DNA of 64,000 nt, taken from assembly GCA_028753945.1 (NCBI GenBank), contig JAPNXP010000001.1, positions 16,048,501-16,112,500 on the forward strand. Reading direction: 5' to 3'. The position numbers were made by a program, and so were the translations under genes. Source of the stretch: Hexactinellida sp. DTS-2022 (lineage: Eukaryota; Porifera; Hexactinellida). Positions 41,546 through 52,526 of the stretch are shown here, piece after piece. The first letter of the stretch is position 1; each line of letters starts with the position of its first letter. Under the pieces are notes generated by a model. That model was given only the letters and a program-made list of their open reading frames with translations, searched no databases and was not told the DNA's origin.

Positions 41546-43869
41546 TTAGATATGATCTTCATAGTATTTTCAGCACGCTGATTTGAATATTATATTAATT
41601 GGAGGCGTCTTTTATCTCAAATATAAATGCATTTTAGAATTTCCATTCAATTTAATACAATCTAGAAATAAGGAAGAACATTGAAAATAATATAGAAATT
41701 AGTACAGAAACTTGAATTAGTTATTCCAATCAGTAAGAGCAATGTTTAGAAACTATAGAAATCAATTTAGTAATTCATAAATAGAGCCAAATAGATCTAT
41801 CAAATCTGCCCAAACACAAAAGAAGAGACAAACAAAATGATGCCAAACAACAACACAGTGATATACCGCATGAAAAGAACAATGTTTTGATAATCACACT
41901 TTCTTGTTGGAAGTCTGTGAGTATCTGATATTGTCAGTAATATTGGAACAGGAATTGAGTTCTCTGTGCTAGTATTTGCTGCAACTTTCTTTGTAATATA
42001 TTCCCAATTGTAGAGGTACAGTAGTAAGAGCTGAGAAATACTGGAAGCCATTAGACCGATGGCTAGAAAGGGATAATATCCTGACGCTTTCCAAGATATA
42101 TAAAAGGAAAACAAACATCCAAGTGGGACTGTTAAGAGACACCAAATGAACTGCAGAGTTGTTGCATACAAGTGAAGGCAACAGGCATTACAAATGCCTC
42201 TAGATACTAGAGACAAATCAGACAAAATGCATACACTGATAATCTTTAAACCGAATTCTATTAGTACCCTCATTTCTTCAACAGACGTGAAGACATAGGA
42301 AAGCCAGTTAGCACAACCGAATATGATTATCCCAAAGACACTGAGTATGAAAACCATATAGCAAATGCTTACAACAGCGGTTTTCTTAGCCTGTGTCAAA
42401 TTATTCTCTCCAAGAAGGTTCCCGATTCTGACCAGGGCTCCCATTCCATATCCATATGAAGCTGCAGAAAATAGAGTCCAAACTATATTTAGAATCCCCA
42501 ACATCGCAAATTGTTTTGTATCTCCCAGAATAAATCCGATGAATACTACTGGAATAATTCTGCAATTGGTAACATCGACAAAAAACTGTCCAATGCAAGA
42601 AATTCCATACTTCAAGAAATGGTACCAATTAGTTAAGAATTTAAATGACCAATCATTGTGGTTCCTAATATGCACCTCTGTCATTCGAACATACATGTAT
42701 AGGAGAAGAGCAATCATGTATGTGCTAAATGTATAGGACAGAGCAACACCTATTATCTCCAAGGGAATTACAACTACCAATAACCACTGTAGAAAGACGT
42801 TTAAGCAATTTCCCATTATCACAATTACTAGAATTGGGTACACGATGTTCTGTGACTGTAGAAATCCGTTAGTCAGCTTGTAGTAGATATACGCTGGATA
42901 TCCAAAGCAGAATATCGTTGTGTATTGCCCTGCTCCTTCTGCTATCAGAATATCGCCTGATAGGTAGTGTACGAGAGGCCTAACATTAATCAAGAGACTC
43001 CATAAAGGGAAACAGGTGAGAGATGCTATGAACAATGCCCTTGTGTAGTACATGCCGACTAGTTTGTGGTTCTTAGCCCCGTATGCTTGTGAACAGAGTG
43101 TGTTCATACCAGTTGCAATTCCTTGCATCATCACATAAGCTGTGAAATATATTATCGTCTGTCCGAGATACAGAGAACTGACTTTCTCGCTCATCTCTTC
43201 ACCTGACGTTCTTGAGATGAAAATTGTACCCATTTTGGATTGAATAGCATCACAAAAGAAACTAGAAGCCCCTACTACAGCTAGCTTGTTTAAGTGCTTG
43301 AGCTCTTCTATAATCCATTTGAGTTTTTCAATAAATTCCATTTGAAATGCTTTATTATTTCGCTACGCTAAATATATTTTTACTTCCAATGTTTTATGTC
43401 TACATATTCATTGATTCTTTTTATTGTACTTCTTATTGTTCTTATTATTGTTCTTCTTATTGTTCATTTTATTCGTTTAATTAGCTTTATGACCCAAGTT
43501 ACCCATGACAAGTTCAGAATTTATTATTGTCTGTTCATAGGCAACTCTATTATAATAGATATCATCATTTGATATTTCTTTTCACAATTTTGGCTGTTCT
43601 GATGAATAACATGCAGTATTAAAATATTATCAGTTAGTTCAGGATTTCAAAATTTTATTAACTAAGCGATAAATGCACACAAATAGAAACACATGAATTA
43701 ATCTTTGCCATGAATACTTTTTGCATATATTCTTCTCTTTTATACAGCCTTAATTGCATCTATTTCAATTTATATACTACATCATTATAATTCCAAAACC
43801 CACACTGTGCAATCTGTGCTAAAGCTAATAGCTCATAAATCTACAAAGTTGTTCGAGAGATTAATGTAA
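41546..43869 (-). repeat. Third MATE duplication unit
   Basis: Reverse copy of 15663-18850 minus Helitron C. Its outer edge keeps the uninterrupted target TGAGCTATTAGCTTTAGC and ends at ATTAATGTAACGAGCCC, the same boundary as the stub at 15663-15680. Confidence 0.85.
41800..43341 (-). CDS. MATE-family (SLC47-like) transporter, copy 3
   Basis: An intact 513-residue ORF beginning MEFIEKLKWIIEELKHL. Motifs match copies 1 and 2: NTLCSQAYGAKNHKLVG, FLQSQNIVYPIL, GYGMGALVRIGNLLGENN and a C-terminal hydrophobic helix. Distinctive changes are IIGVALSYTFSTYM, NWYHFLKYGISC, NWEYITKKV and LLTISDTHRLPTRK. It is closer to copy 2 in the first third (RTSGEEMSEKV, FTAYVMMQG) and to copy 1 in places later (FGCANWLSYVFTSVEEM), suggesting mosaic exchange. 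All three frames are free of stops, so selection on the protein is likely. The TATA-like box is weakened to CATAAAAC. Predicted plasma-membrane cation/H+ antiporter. Confidence 0.93.
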   Translation of the reverse strand: MEFIEKLKWIIEELKHLNKLAVVGASSFFCDAIQSKMGTIFISRTSGEEMSEKVSSLYLGQTIIYFTAYVMMQGIATGMNTLCSQAYGAKNHKLVGMYYTRALFIASLTCFPLWSLLINVRPLVHYLSGDILIAEGAGQYTTIFCFGYPAYIYYKLTNGFLQSQNIVYPILVIVIMGNCLNVFLQWLLVVVIPLEIIGVALSYTFSTYMIALLLYMYVRMTEVHIRNHNDWSFKFLTNWYHFLKYGISCIGQFFVDVTNCRIIPVVFIGFILGDTKQFAMLGILNIVWTLFSAASYGYGMGALVRIGNLLGENNLTQAKKTAVVSICYMVFILSVFGIIIFGCANWLSYVFTSVEEMRVLIEFGLKIISVCILSDLSLVSRGICNACCLHLYATTLQFIWCLLTVPLGCLFSFYISWKASGYYPFLAIGLMASSISQLLLLYLYNWEYITKKVAANTSTENSIPVPILLTISDTHRLPTRKCDYQNIVLFMRYITVLLFGIILFVSSFVFGQI

Positions 43870-44252
43870 CGAGCCCTTAGATCTCGGTCGCTTCGCGGCC
43901 TTAGCCTCCTCAAAATATCACTCATAAAAGTAAATATGTTACATAGTGTAATTTGTTTGGGAAGTTAAAATCAAATCCATCAAGGTGGAAACGAGAATAG
44001 ATTAAAGTAGTTCATATTCATAGTTCAATAGATTTCAAATGTACCTTAGGGATAGTTCGATTCTGCATCATCAAAAACAGACAACTTATGCAATTATTTT
44101 CCTGGTATTATTTCTGTTTTAGGAGCAGTTTAACGCTCCGACCCTCTATCTCGTATAGCAAACCGAACCTCAGTTTCATTTCTGAAAAAATACACCCACA
44201 CAGGGTGCCAAACGAATTATTAGTACCTTAACTGAATGCACTTTACATACTA
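43870..44252. other. Helitron-type 3' hairpin stub and unannotated DNA
   Basis: 43870-43912 (CGAGCCCTTAGATCTCGGTCGC... GGCCTTAGCCTCCTCA) resembles a compact family A 3' end with altered hairpins. 43913-44252 holds nothing recognisable. Confidence 0.4.
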
Positions 44253-44913
44253 CGAGTCCTTCGGTCTCGGTCGCTTTGTGACGGATCGGTGCTACGCACT
44301 TCATGGTAACGGTCGCTATGCGGCCTTACTCATAACCCTTTCTACTATTGAAAATGGTAGAGGATGTTATATACATCCCTTTCAATCATTTTCTATAAGT
44401 TTTTACTTATAATATCCGTTGGAAGCTGGCTTCTGGATTTATTTTGATTTTTGAATAATTTTTTCCTGTTTTTTTAAACAACAATATGTTAACAACAGAT
44501 ATACATATTATAATCTGTCAACGCGAAATTCGTCATCAGCTTACTTGTTTACCTATAATACTCGTTGAAAGCTAACTTCTGGGTTGATTTTGAATTTTCA
44601 TTAATTTCTTTGCTTATTTATATAAACACAACAACAATAAATATACATATTATAAATTTGTAGATGCGAAATTCGTAAGTAGCATACTTGTTTACCTATT
44701 ATAACATTTGGAAGTTAGTCTCCATCTCAATTATAAATGCGGTTTCTATTCCCGCATCACTTTAATATAATCTGGTCCTGGACAAACAACAAACAAACAA
44801 ATAAACAAACAGACAAATAAACAAACAGACAAACAAACAAACAAACAAACAAACAAACAAACAAACAAACAACAAACAAACAAACAAACAACAATCGAGT
44901 TAAAATAATATAG
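44253..44913 (-). mobile_element. Helitron family A, older copy
   Basis: The plus view runs CGAGTCCTTCGGTCTCGG, GGTGCTACGCAC, two or three diverged units, ATAAATGCGGTTTCTATTCC and CACTTTAATATAATCTGG, then a long (CAAA)n run, and ends TCGAGTTAAAATAATATAG. 44914-45578 that follows has no recognisable feature. Confidence 0.8.
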
Positions 44914-45578
44914 TCACTATACCCATCAAATTGTTGGAAATTAAGTACTGAGCACGAATCTTACAATATTTAGTGCTTTGAATGCATTTGAATCAGCTAT
45001 CCTATCCTTGAATGCCGGCGATTTCCTTCGGACACCAACTTTTATCCCTTGAATTTTTTATTTCATAAATTCTTCTATTAGCTAAAGTTGATCAGCACCT
45101 AAAATACTGCAATTGTTTCCGAACTTTTATTTTGAAATGCACGATTTGCCAATTTTTCTGCACCATATTGCTGGACTATTAATGAAAGTGATTGCTGGAG
45201 TTCTTACTAGCTGATAGATTTATGCATCGTTTATTACTGGTTAAAGCATGGTTGCTCTGGTGTCCAAGGTAAAAAACCCAACTTTCATTCACTTTCAATT
45301 GAAATTCAATTTACTTTCACTTGGCAACTAAGAATTTTAACTTAATTAATTAAATAATTTAGATATTAGTTTGCTGGTTATTAATTTGCAGTATTTACAA
45401 GTTACTATAAAGATTATCATAATTATTACTTTAACAGTTAAATTTAACCGATAACATTGTAAAGCCATTGGTGTTCACTGTTTGCATCGTGTACATGTGC
45501 TATGTGGCGTATATGTTGGTGCGTTGTTAGTTATAGGCTAGTTAATGTTATAGAAAGGGAATTATGATGGCTAACTAT

Positions 45579-45944
45579 CTAGTTGAGAGTTAGTTTAGAT
45601 TTGTACAAGTTTATCTCGGCTTCCAACTCTATCTTTTCTGTTTGTAGCCCATTCTTTTCCTCTCCTAAGACTATCAGTTGAGTACCTAGCTCTCTCAGCT
45701 CTCTTTTGAGTTTCTCGTTAGAGTTTTGGCTCCTCCAGCGTGCTAACTCCACCACAGCTCTGTCGTACTCTCTCAACTGTGACGTAATTAATCTGTAGTT
45801 ATGATAGTCTATTGTTCCTATCTTATCCAGATCAATAAAGCTATCTAGATTTAGATATTCCCCCATTCTAACTTCATGTTTCCAACGGGGATCCAAAATC
45901 TCAGCTATATTCTCATAGTAAGACATGATATCAGACTTATTCAT
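45579..45944 (-). CDS. Small coiled-coil protein, family member 2
   Basis: A 121-residue single-exon ORF, starting MNKSDIMSYYENIAEILDPR. Same order as members 1, 3 and 4: YYENIAEILDPRW (~9-21), KHEVRMGEYLNLDSFIDLD (~22-40), KIGTIDYHNYRLITSQL (~41-57), a DRAVVELARW helix start (~61-70) and a coiled coil closing EKIELEAEINLYKSKL. Closest to member 3. TATA box TATAAAAG lies ~40 bases upstream. The 3' flank shares CCCTTTCTA...TTAACTAGC with member 3. No known domain. Cytosolic by absence of signal or membrane helix. Confidence 0.72.
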   Translation of the reverse strand: MNKSDIMSYYENIAEILDPRWKHEVRMGEYLNLDSFIDLDKIGTIDYHNYRLITSQLREYDRAVVELARWRSQNSNEKLKRELRELGTQLIVLGEEKNGLQTEKIELEAEINLYKSKLTLN

Positions 45945-45983
45945 TTCGGTCTATGTCTTTTTAGTTTTTGTTGAATTCAAGAA

Positions 45984-45991
45984 CTTTTATA
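45984..45991 (-). promoter_or_regulatory. TATA box of coiled-coil family member 2
   Basis: Minus-strand TTTAGTATAAAAGTTC lies 40-47 bases from the ATG, then TTGAATTCAAC and AAACTAAAAAGACAT, a 5' leader echoed in member 1. Confidence 0.6.
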
Positions 45992-46479
45992 CTAAAGCTT
46001 TTTTGATCTATTAATCATAAATCAGTATTCCTGTTTTAAATATATACCTTCTTTACTAATTGTTCCGTATTCAATTAATAGAAGATGTTTATGCTATACG
46101 TATATTCGATTGACAGGTTTGAAATCCGATCGACTTATTACTCTTACAAATTGAAAAAGAGAACTATTAATATGGATTACTAGTTACACCATATTCTACA
46201 AATCATTAAATATACTTTTAGTGATCGAATATTTAACATTAAACGGTCTAATTTCTATATTATTTAAGATATTTTTCGGGGATATAGCCTAATAAAACAG
46301 AATCTATATTGCTAAAATGTTGATTATAGTTTATCTAAGTTATATAGTACTTTACATGAAGTCTTCACGAATTACAAAAAATTATCTTATTATTACAGAA
46401 TTGATATCGAGTACGTATATGGGGTATATTTACGTAGTACGTATTTGGAAACTAATGCAGTATGCAGTACTGTTCTATG

Positions 46480-46690
46480 ACAGTTACTTACCATGACAGC
46501 TTACTTACCTCTATTACTATAACCATGGTTAACCAGAAACAAATTATCTCTGACGGTACTTACCTTCTTTGCTATCGCTTCACGTGTTATACTTCCTGTT
46601 ACGCATTTACACTTATAAGGATTCACATATCAAATTCCAATTTACTATCATGTTATTGCAGCAACATTGCATTCAATAATTCCATATTAG
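46480..46690 (+). repeat. Dispersed repeat shared with 60250-60530
   Basis: ACAGCTTACTTACCTCTATTA... TCTGACGGT... TTATACTTCCTGTTACGC... ACACTTATAAGGATTCACAT matches 60250-60390 with ~75-80% of bases. At 60370-60530 the ACACTTATAAGGGTTCACAT word is mirrored, giving a MITE-like inverted repeat. The 77-codon frame here is an accident of the repeat. Confidence 0.5.
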
Positions 46691-47189
46691 CATAGACATT
46701 TTGGATAAAGTGTGAAGCCATACGAAATATGGTAAGTAAACCGTCATGAATAGAAAGTATCCCTGCTTAAATAATAGTGGTTATAGTAATAGAACCGTCA
46801 TACAACAGTACAATAATTGACTTATTGTGAAAAACTAACCTATTTTTCAGTATAACAATATATTATCCCCTCATGCGATGAATAAACTCAAATATTCCCT
46901 TTGATGGATCTACGTAATTGTTGATATAGAATAGATGATATTCAGATATTATTCTCTTCCACGATTGAGTCTACCCTTGAGCCACCGATGGGGTGAGGCT
47001 GGATTCACCAATGACAATATAAATAATAAAATTTTCCTCTTTGGAATCAATTAAGGAGTTACAAAAATATGTAATACGAGCTAATTGGTCTCGATTTTTT
47101 AAATTATAGTATTTAATTACATTAGAACTTGTTTATTATCTAATTAGCATAATATTCATAAAAATCACATAACATTTGTACGTTGTATT
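46691..47189. other. Gene-free stretch
   Basis: AT-rich, no supported feature. Confidence 0.4.
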
Positions 47190-47500
47190 ATTCCTCTCTT
47201 AATTAACAACAACAATAATTGTTTACACTTTTTAACATCATTTGTGAACAATATAATCGAAATCAGCATACTTGCTTATCAATCATACCCTCTAGGTTCT
47301 TTTCGAATATTAATTGATTAATTAGTTATTAATTAATTAAATATTAAAACCTATTTTGAAAACAACAATAAATATTCATATTAGAAATGTGTAAATTCAA
47401 AATTCGGGTTCAGCATCTTTATTTATCTATTTTAACATTTGACTGTTAGTCTTTCTCAAATATAATGCAGTTTAAACAAACAAATAAACAAATATGTTCA
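47190..47500 (-). mobile_element. Old Helitron A relic
   Basis: Words of the family A body survive in reverse: AACAACAACAATAATTGTTT, ATCAGCATACTTGCTTATC, AATTCGGGTTCAGCATC, ATTTTAACATTTGACTGTTA. Ends are lost. Confidence 0.5.
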
Positions 47501-47681
47501 TGCTACAGTGTCAAAACATTTATGTTAAAAACTCCATGCAAATACATATTTAATGTTAAAACTTGCAATTATAATAAAACAAAAATATTGTTATCAGAGC
47601 ATAGCTTGTAAATGAGCAGTGCTATAATGACTATGATGTATTATACGCTAGTTAGTAGAAAGGGGATTACTACATTCCAGT

Positions 47682-48041
47682 TTAAGAGTCAAGTCTTTTG
47701 TAAAACTCAATCTCACAGATTAGTCTTTTCTTCTCTGCTTGTAGTTCTGTTAACTCTATTGTAACTAAATCTATTTCTTTTTGGAGTTTCCTAATTTCTT
47801 TATTGGGTTTATCATGAGACTCTCTAGTTTTCTCTTTACCACGCGCTATCTCAATAACAGCTTTATCATGATCCGTGAGATGTGACATCATCTGTTTCAA
47901 TCTATGGAAGTCAATCTTTCCAACAATTTCTCGATTGATATATTCTCCCAGATTGAGATACTGTCCCTCAATCTTCTTAGCTCTCCAACAAGGATACATA
48001 ATTTCCTCAATCTTCTCATAATAGGATACAAATCCATTCAT
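47682..48041 (-). CDS. Small coiled-coil protein, family member 3
   Basis: A 119-residue single-exon ORF, starting MNGFVSYYEKIEEIMYPCWR. The N-terminal block YYEKIEEIMYPCWRAKKIEG (~7-26), YLNLGEYINREIVGKIDFHR (~28-47), HDKAVIEIARGK (~58-69) and a long Lys/Glu coiled coil (EIRKLQKEIDLVTIELTEL...) to EIEFYKRLD match the other members. It lies 1.7 kb from member 2 on the same strand, separated only by repeats, so these two look like a tandem pair. TATA box AAGTATAAAAG is ~60 bases upstream. The 3' UTR has CCCTTTCTACTAACTAGC, as in member 2. No recognised domain. Confidence 0.72.
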   Translation of the reverse strand: MNGFVSYYEKIEEIMYPCWRAKKIEGQYLNLGEYINREIVGKIDFHRLKQMMSHLTDHDKAVIEIARGKEKTRESHDKPNKEIRKLQKEIDLVTIELTELQAEKKRLICEIEFYKRLDS

Positions 48042-48099
48042 TTTTCAATATAATTTTAGTTTAATTTGTATTTTTACATTTTATTTTACAGTCTACTTA

Positions 48100-48107
48100 C
48101 TTTTATA
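48100..48107 (-). promoter_or_regulatory. TATA box of coiled-coil family member 3
   Basis: Minus-strand GGAAGTATAAAAGTAAG lies 59-66 bases before the ATG at 48041. Same core as member 2. Confidence 0.6.
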
Positions 48108-48524
48108 CTTCCTCTAGGCTCTATGGTACGATACCAAAACGATAATGTTCTAATATTACTCAGGGACTCCAAGCGATAATTATACGGTGTTTATTTACCT
48201 AAATATTTTGTTTACAAATATCACTGGGTTAAACAGTGTATTTATTCAATACCACTATAACAAAATAGTATGTAATCATAAACAAGACTCCATGTGATTA
48301 ACTGTTTAAGGAATTATCACTAGATTTGATTGATACTATACAAGACATTGCTATTATTTTGGATTACGACTGCACATTAGAATCTATTTTCACTTGGGTT
48401 TTATTTAACTCCTGTATATTCTTCTTCGATTAACTTTTTTATTTCGATTGCACTTGTTTACAAATACATTTAATGCTGATTAATGTTATAGTTTGTTAAA
48501 CGATTTCACTAAATCTTAGTGATA

Positions 48525-48665
48525 CAGTAGATGCCGGATAATAGAACACCGGTTATAAGAACATTCTACTGGAAAACGGTTGCCATATACCCCAATATAA
48601 TTTTATGCCGGTTATAAGAACGTTTTATGCAGTTCCCGACGATGTTCTTATAACCGGCATCCAAG
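48525..48665. mobile_element. TA-type MITE with GGTTATAAGAAC motifs
   Basis: Starts CAGTAGATGCCGGATAATAG after TA and ends GTTCTTATAACCGGCATCCA. The GGTTATAAGAAC word repeats inside. Sister copy at 63569-63726 has clean TA duplications. The last bases here are degraded. Confidence 0.7.
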
Positions 48666-48920
48666 TTTTGGTATTTCAATTCAAATTTACTTTATAAGAA
48701 ATATATATTTACATTACAGTCGAAATCGTAAGTGTGTTTGATTAAGACTAATATTTCCGAAAAATCTTGAGGCTTTCTGAATCACATTCTGTGATTATTC
48801 ATTTGCATTGATTTGAATTGCTTCACAAACTACGTATATCCAATCATTACGGAATCTGATAGTAATTTTACTAGTTCAAGTTTTTACTAGTTACTATTCC
48901 AAATAAACTAGACTCTGAAT

Positions 48921-49318
48921 CAGGGTTGCCTATCCAATCCAATCGAGAAGATTCTCTTGATTGCCGATTGCTGCATTTTTAATCGATTGGATTGCTTCGA
49001 TTTCTTTCGATTGTTTGTTTTTTAAATTTCTACATAATCCCAAATCTAAAATGCTAAATTGCTCGTCAATTAAACCCAATAATATATGTTTGAAGTTTGA
49101 AACATTACTGTTTTTTATATTAATATTGAGGAGTAACAATCGAAAAAATCGAAGAAACATTCGAAAAAACAATCGAATAAAATAGAAGAAAATTCGAAAA
49201 TAATAGAGGATTTTTGGATTGTCGATTTCGATTGGATTGTCATCCGAATAATAGATTGACGAAATTTGGATTGCTGATTGTCCAAAAATGGCTCGATTGG
49301 ATTGGATTGGCAACCCTG
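48921..49318. mobile_element. hAT MITE with 8-bp TSD CTCTGAAT
   Basis: Terminal repeats CAGGGTTGCCTATCCAATCC / GGATTGGATTGGCAACCCTG are flanked by perfect CTCTGAAT at 48913-48920 and 49319-49326. The interior is rich in TCGATTGGATTG and GATTGC words. The minus-strand 127-codon frame inside is made of these repeats and is not a gene. Confidence 0.92.
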
Positions 49319-49326
49319 CTCTGAAT

Positions 49327-49791
49327 TACAATGACAATATATTTATTAATTTATATGTGAAAAATATATTGTGCATTCTCTGTAAAGCAAATCTCTTACA
49401 AAATGCGTGATAATAAGCGTGTATTAGTATTTAATCCATCTATCAAATTATGCTTATTAATATTATTGGATTTTTTTATTAAAATTGCATACGGAATAAA
49501 AGGCATAGTGACTCAACTTGTGAGGCTATTAAACTAAATTTAGATTTTCATTAAATTGGGAATCACTTTCACTACTGGAATTGTGAGTGCAACTACACGT
49601 ATGTAAATACCTGCGCCCTATTACAGGACATTATTTTATATTAATTATATTAAAATTACCATGTACCCTGTGGATACATTTCCAGTAAATACACAAGATT
49701 ATAGTTTCCCGACATTTTCTATTGGAAGCCCTAAGCGGGGTTAATATTTCAGATCTCCCACATGCCTCAGCATTTACGGAAAGGAATTATA
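49327..49791. other. Gene-free stretch
   Basis: AT-rich; no feature supported. Confidence 0.4.
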
Positions 49792-49944
49792 TAGGAGCGC
49801 GAGACGCTCGTTTTGGAGCATGATTTTTGGAATTTTTTAATTAGGAGCGCGTAAATTTGGAATCCTCTCCTATACCGTAATATTTATTTGAGATTTAGGC
49901 GTATTAAAATAGGATCAGACCAGGATTAGGAGCGTATTTACAAA
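49792..49944 (-). repeat. Dispersed CGCTCCTAATCCTGGTC repeat, reversed copy
   Basis: GGAGCGCGAGACGCTCGTTT ... CCAGGATTAGGAGCGTATTT matches 1880-2048 and 59093-59250 in reverse. Confidence 0.65.
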
Positions 49945-52039
49945 TGGCTGTATAATACACTGGCTGTTTTCTAACAAACGGGATAAAAACGAATATTGGA
50001 ACATTCGGTGTATTCCTGTATTCCTCTATCACAAATAAGTACTCAAGACTTAATCTGAAAAACTATAGTTAGATTACTTCTAAATATATCAATTAGAAAA
50101 ATGTTTGGTATCAGGGCATATTTCTCCAGACCAACATTTGATGAGCAAAGTTTATCAGGAGATTTCTAATTTCTCAAGTTGGCCCGATCAATATAATTTA
50201 TTTTTACACAATATTAGATTATTCTGATTGAATTTATATTATTTACATAAAGATTATTCACTAATCACTTAGAAAATATAGAAACCTAACTGGGTATTTT
50301 GCATGGTAAAGAGATGTGATAATTATAGAATATCAATATTCGTTCGTTAGAGAGGATTCCATTCGTTTAGATCTGAATTTTTATCCCATACAACAGTCCT
50401 ATATCAAATAACAAATATAAGGTGGATCATGCGAACTCTGACTTTGGTATTTATGTCAGTCTGGAATCAAAAGCAACTCACCACCACTCAGCAATGTGTA
50501 GTTTCCAGTGCTTTACAAGTTAGGTGGTTTGGTAGCGTTAGCCACCAAATTTTTTATTTGGTGGCTAATCCACCATATATTGTGGATTATTTGATTTTGT
50601 GTATATTCATTATATTTTTCGTTGCATTATTTGTTATTACGTAATTAATATTAGTGGTTTTACTGCACCCCAGAAGTTTGTTAAGCCATCAGTGGTTTGT
50701 TAAACCGGCCTTTGTTTTCTTTAGCCACCAGAAAAAGTGAGGTGGTGGCTTAATTAACCACCATCCCGGCCATCAAAATGTATTTATCGTGCATTGGTAG
50801 TGACTAGAAAAAACTAAACTTAATGTTTGACACAAAAAGTTCTACAATTTCCATAATATTTCAACCCCCCTCCGCTCCCCATTCTACACAATCCCACCAC
50901 TTCATAGGGCTACACATCCCCCATTGGGACAAACTGCTCTAGGTTCCGGGAGCTGCTAATAGGTCCTCTAGAACTTTGCTAGCTACTAATTTATAGACCA
51001 ATTTACCATGGTAACAGGCGGATCCCGGCAATTTATCTCCCGGGCCTCTAAAACTTATTCACTACTCATCCATTTGTTAAGAGATTAGGCCACGATCTAG
51101 TGCGAAGATTAGTCGCTGTTTGGCGACCCCAACTCATAAGTACGTTATGTGGTGGTTTCGTCCCATTCCAGAAACTCATCAGGAAGGTAATTGCCCCTCG
51201 ACTACTGCCGTAGAGCTCTATATTACCTCTACCGTATTTCCTGTGTGTCCCTTTCCACATGATACGCTATGTAGAACCCTATACTGCCAACTTATGCAAG
51301 GCTCCCAACCTTACATACTCCTAAAGACTAGGGATGACCTGTACACAATTACCAAATTAGTAATTTACAAACTGTCAGTACCTTGACATATACTCTCCCA
51401 TGGCCCCTCCGGAACTAGTGAAATGCCACCTTATCTCCCACTTGGAGGCCTTGGGTTTCCGAATTATATTTCTAAATGTATAATTGTCTAACCTCACTTG
51501 AAGCGTCCTATGAACCTTGGAATGTCACAATAATATATTAGTTGCTTAGTATAAATTATATTCCAATAGTACAGCCAATATCTATATATAATTTAGGTCA
51601 CATGCATGTGTTCCACGATAATGCTGAGAATATACTAGTTGACTGACTAATATTTTCCACCATTCAAATGAATTGAAACTAATGGATATTTTAATACATT
51701 ATTAATTGCAAATGTACTTCGAGATAAATATATATTAAGTGTTGGTGTCGCAACAGAGAGCAATAATTACTACTGTTGTTATAGAAACAAAAATGTTTAA
51801 CATAACTAGAAATATCCGTAATCTTGTACAACAAAACAATTAAAAATTATGTTGAATAAGTATTACATTGGATTACAGAAAGCAAATCTTATCAAACGCA
51901 ATTATATCTACCAAACAACATATACTGTTTTAAAATATAGAGGGAAATGTTTGAATAATCATAACACGACTGTTGCTAAATAATATATGGAGCGTAAAGG
52001 TTGGATAAGTTATGTATGACACTATTTCTAAAAATAGAA
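49945..52039. other. 2-kb stretch without a supported gene
   Basis: A small hairpin of GGTGGCTAA/TTAGCCACC words lies at 50539-50567, and a related AGCCACCAGAAAAAG...GGTGGTGGCTTAA cluster at ~50690-50765. Frames at 50429-50644 and 51120-51386 have no recognisable motif. A less AT-rich patch, 50850-51480 (TATCTCCCGGGCCTC, TTTGGCGACCCC), could be an old element or exon remains, but I cannot name it. Confidence 0.4.
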
Positions 52040-52187
52040 TTATAAATAGATAATCTAGTATAGTACTTATTCATTGGGATTATTCCATTGTTTAATAATT
52101 AAAGAAACCTGCGAAAACTGGGATTGCTTTGGATATAAAATGAAGCTGAGTATAAGAGAGGTTGACTCGTTAATCAATGTAACTAAA

Positions 52188-52526
52188 ATGGCAGAGCAGG
52201 AAGCTTATTTCGAGCAGATTAAACAGGTCCTAGTTTCTTCTTGGAGAATAAAGCTGAGACTGGGAGAAGACCTTCGACAGTTTGTGGATCTTGAAAAGTT
52301 AATCGCCTTGGATATTTCAACCTTGAATTATATACTGCGACACATGAGAGAAAGTGAGAAGGCAATATTAAAAGATCTCAGGCAAAGAAGGAAGGATATG
52401 ATAAATCGAAATTTTATATCTATTGAGAATCAAGTGAAATCGCTGGAGAGTCAAAAATATACATTAATTAATGAGAAAAGCGCGTTATTGGCTGAAATAG
52501 ACTCCTATAAGCTACAACTAAACTAA
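52188..52526 (+). CDS. Small coiled-coil protein, family member 4
   Basis: A 112-residue ORF, starting MAEQEAYFEQIKQVLVSSWR. The frame is open upstream, but this ATG aligns with the starts of the other members and follows a TATAAAA at 52134-52140 (~50 bases). Blocks: YFEQIKQVLVSSWRIKLRLG (~7-26), LRQFVDLEKLIALDISTLNY (~29-48), a SEKAILKDLRQRRK coiled-coil start (~57-70) and EKSALLAEIDSYKLQLN at the end. Closest to member 1 (YFERIEQIL, KLGxxxR). It is the only member on the plus strand. Its 3' flank does not show the CTAGC motif of members 1-3. Confidence 0.68.
   Translation: MAEQEAYFEQIKQVLVSSWRIKLRLGEDLRQFVDLEKLIALDISTLNYILRHMRESEKAILKDLRQRRKDMINRNFISIENQVKSLESQKYTLINEKSALLAEIDSYKLQLN

Noticed and set aside
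46462-46695. 77-codon plus-strand frame
   Set aside because: Falls in a dispersed repeat that recurs at 60250-60530 without the frame.
48930-49313. 127-codon minus-strand frame
   Set aside because: Lies wholly inside a hAT MITE and is built from its GATTGGATTG repeats.
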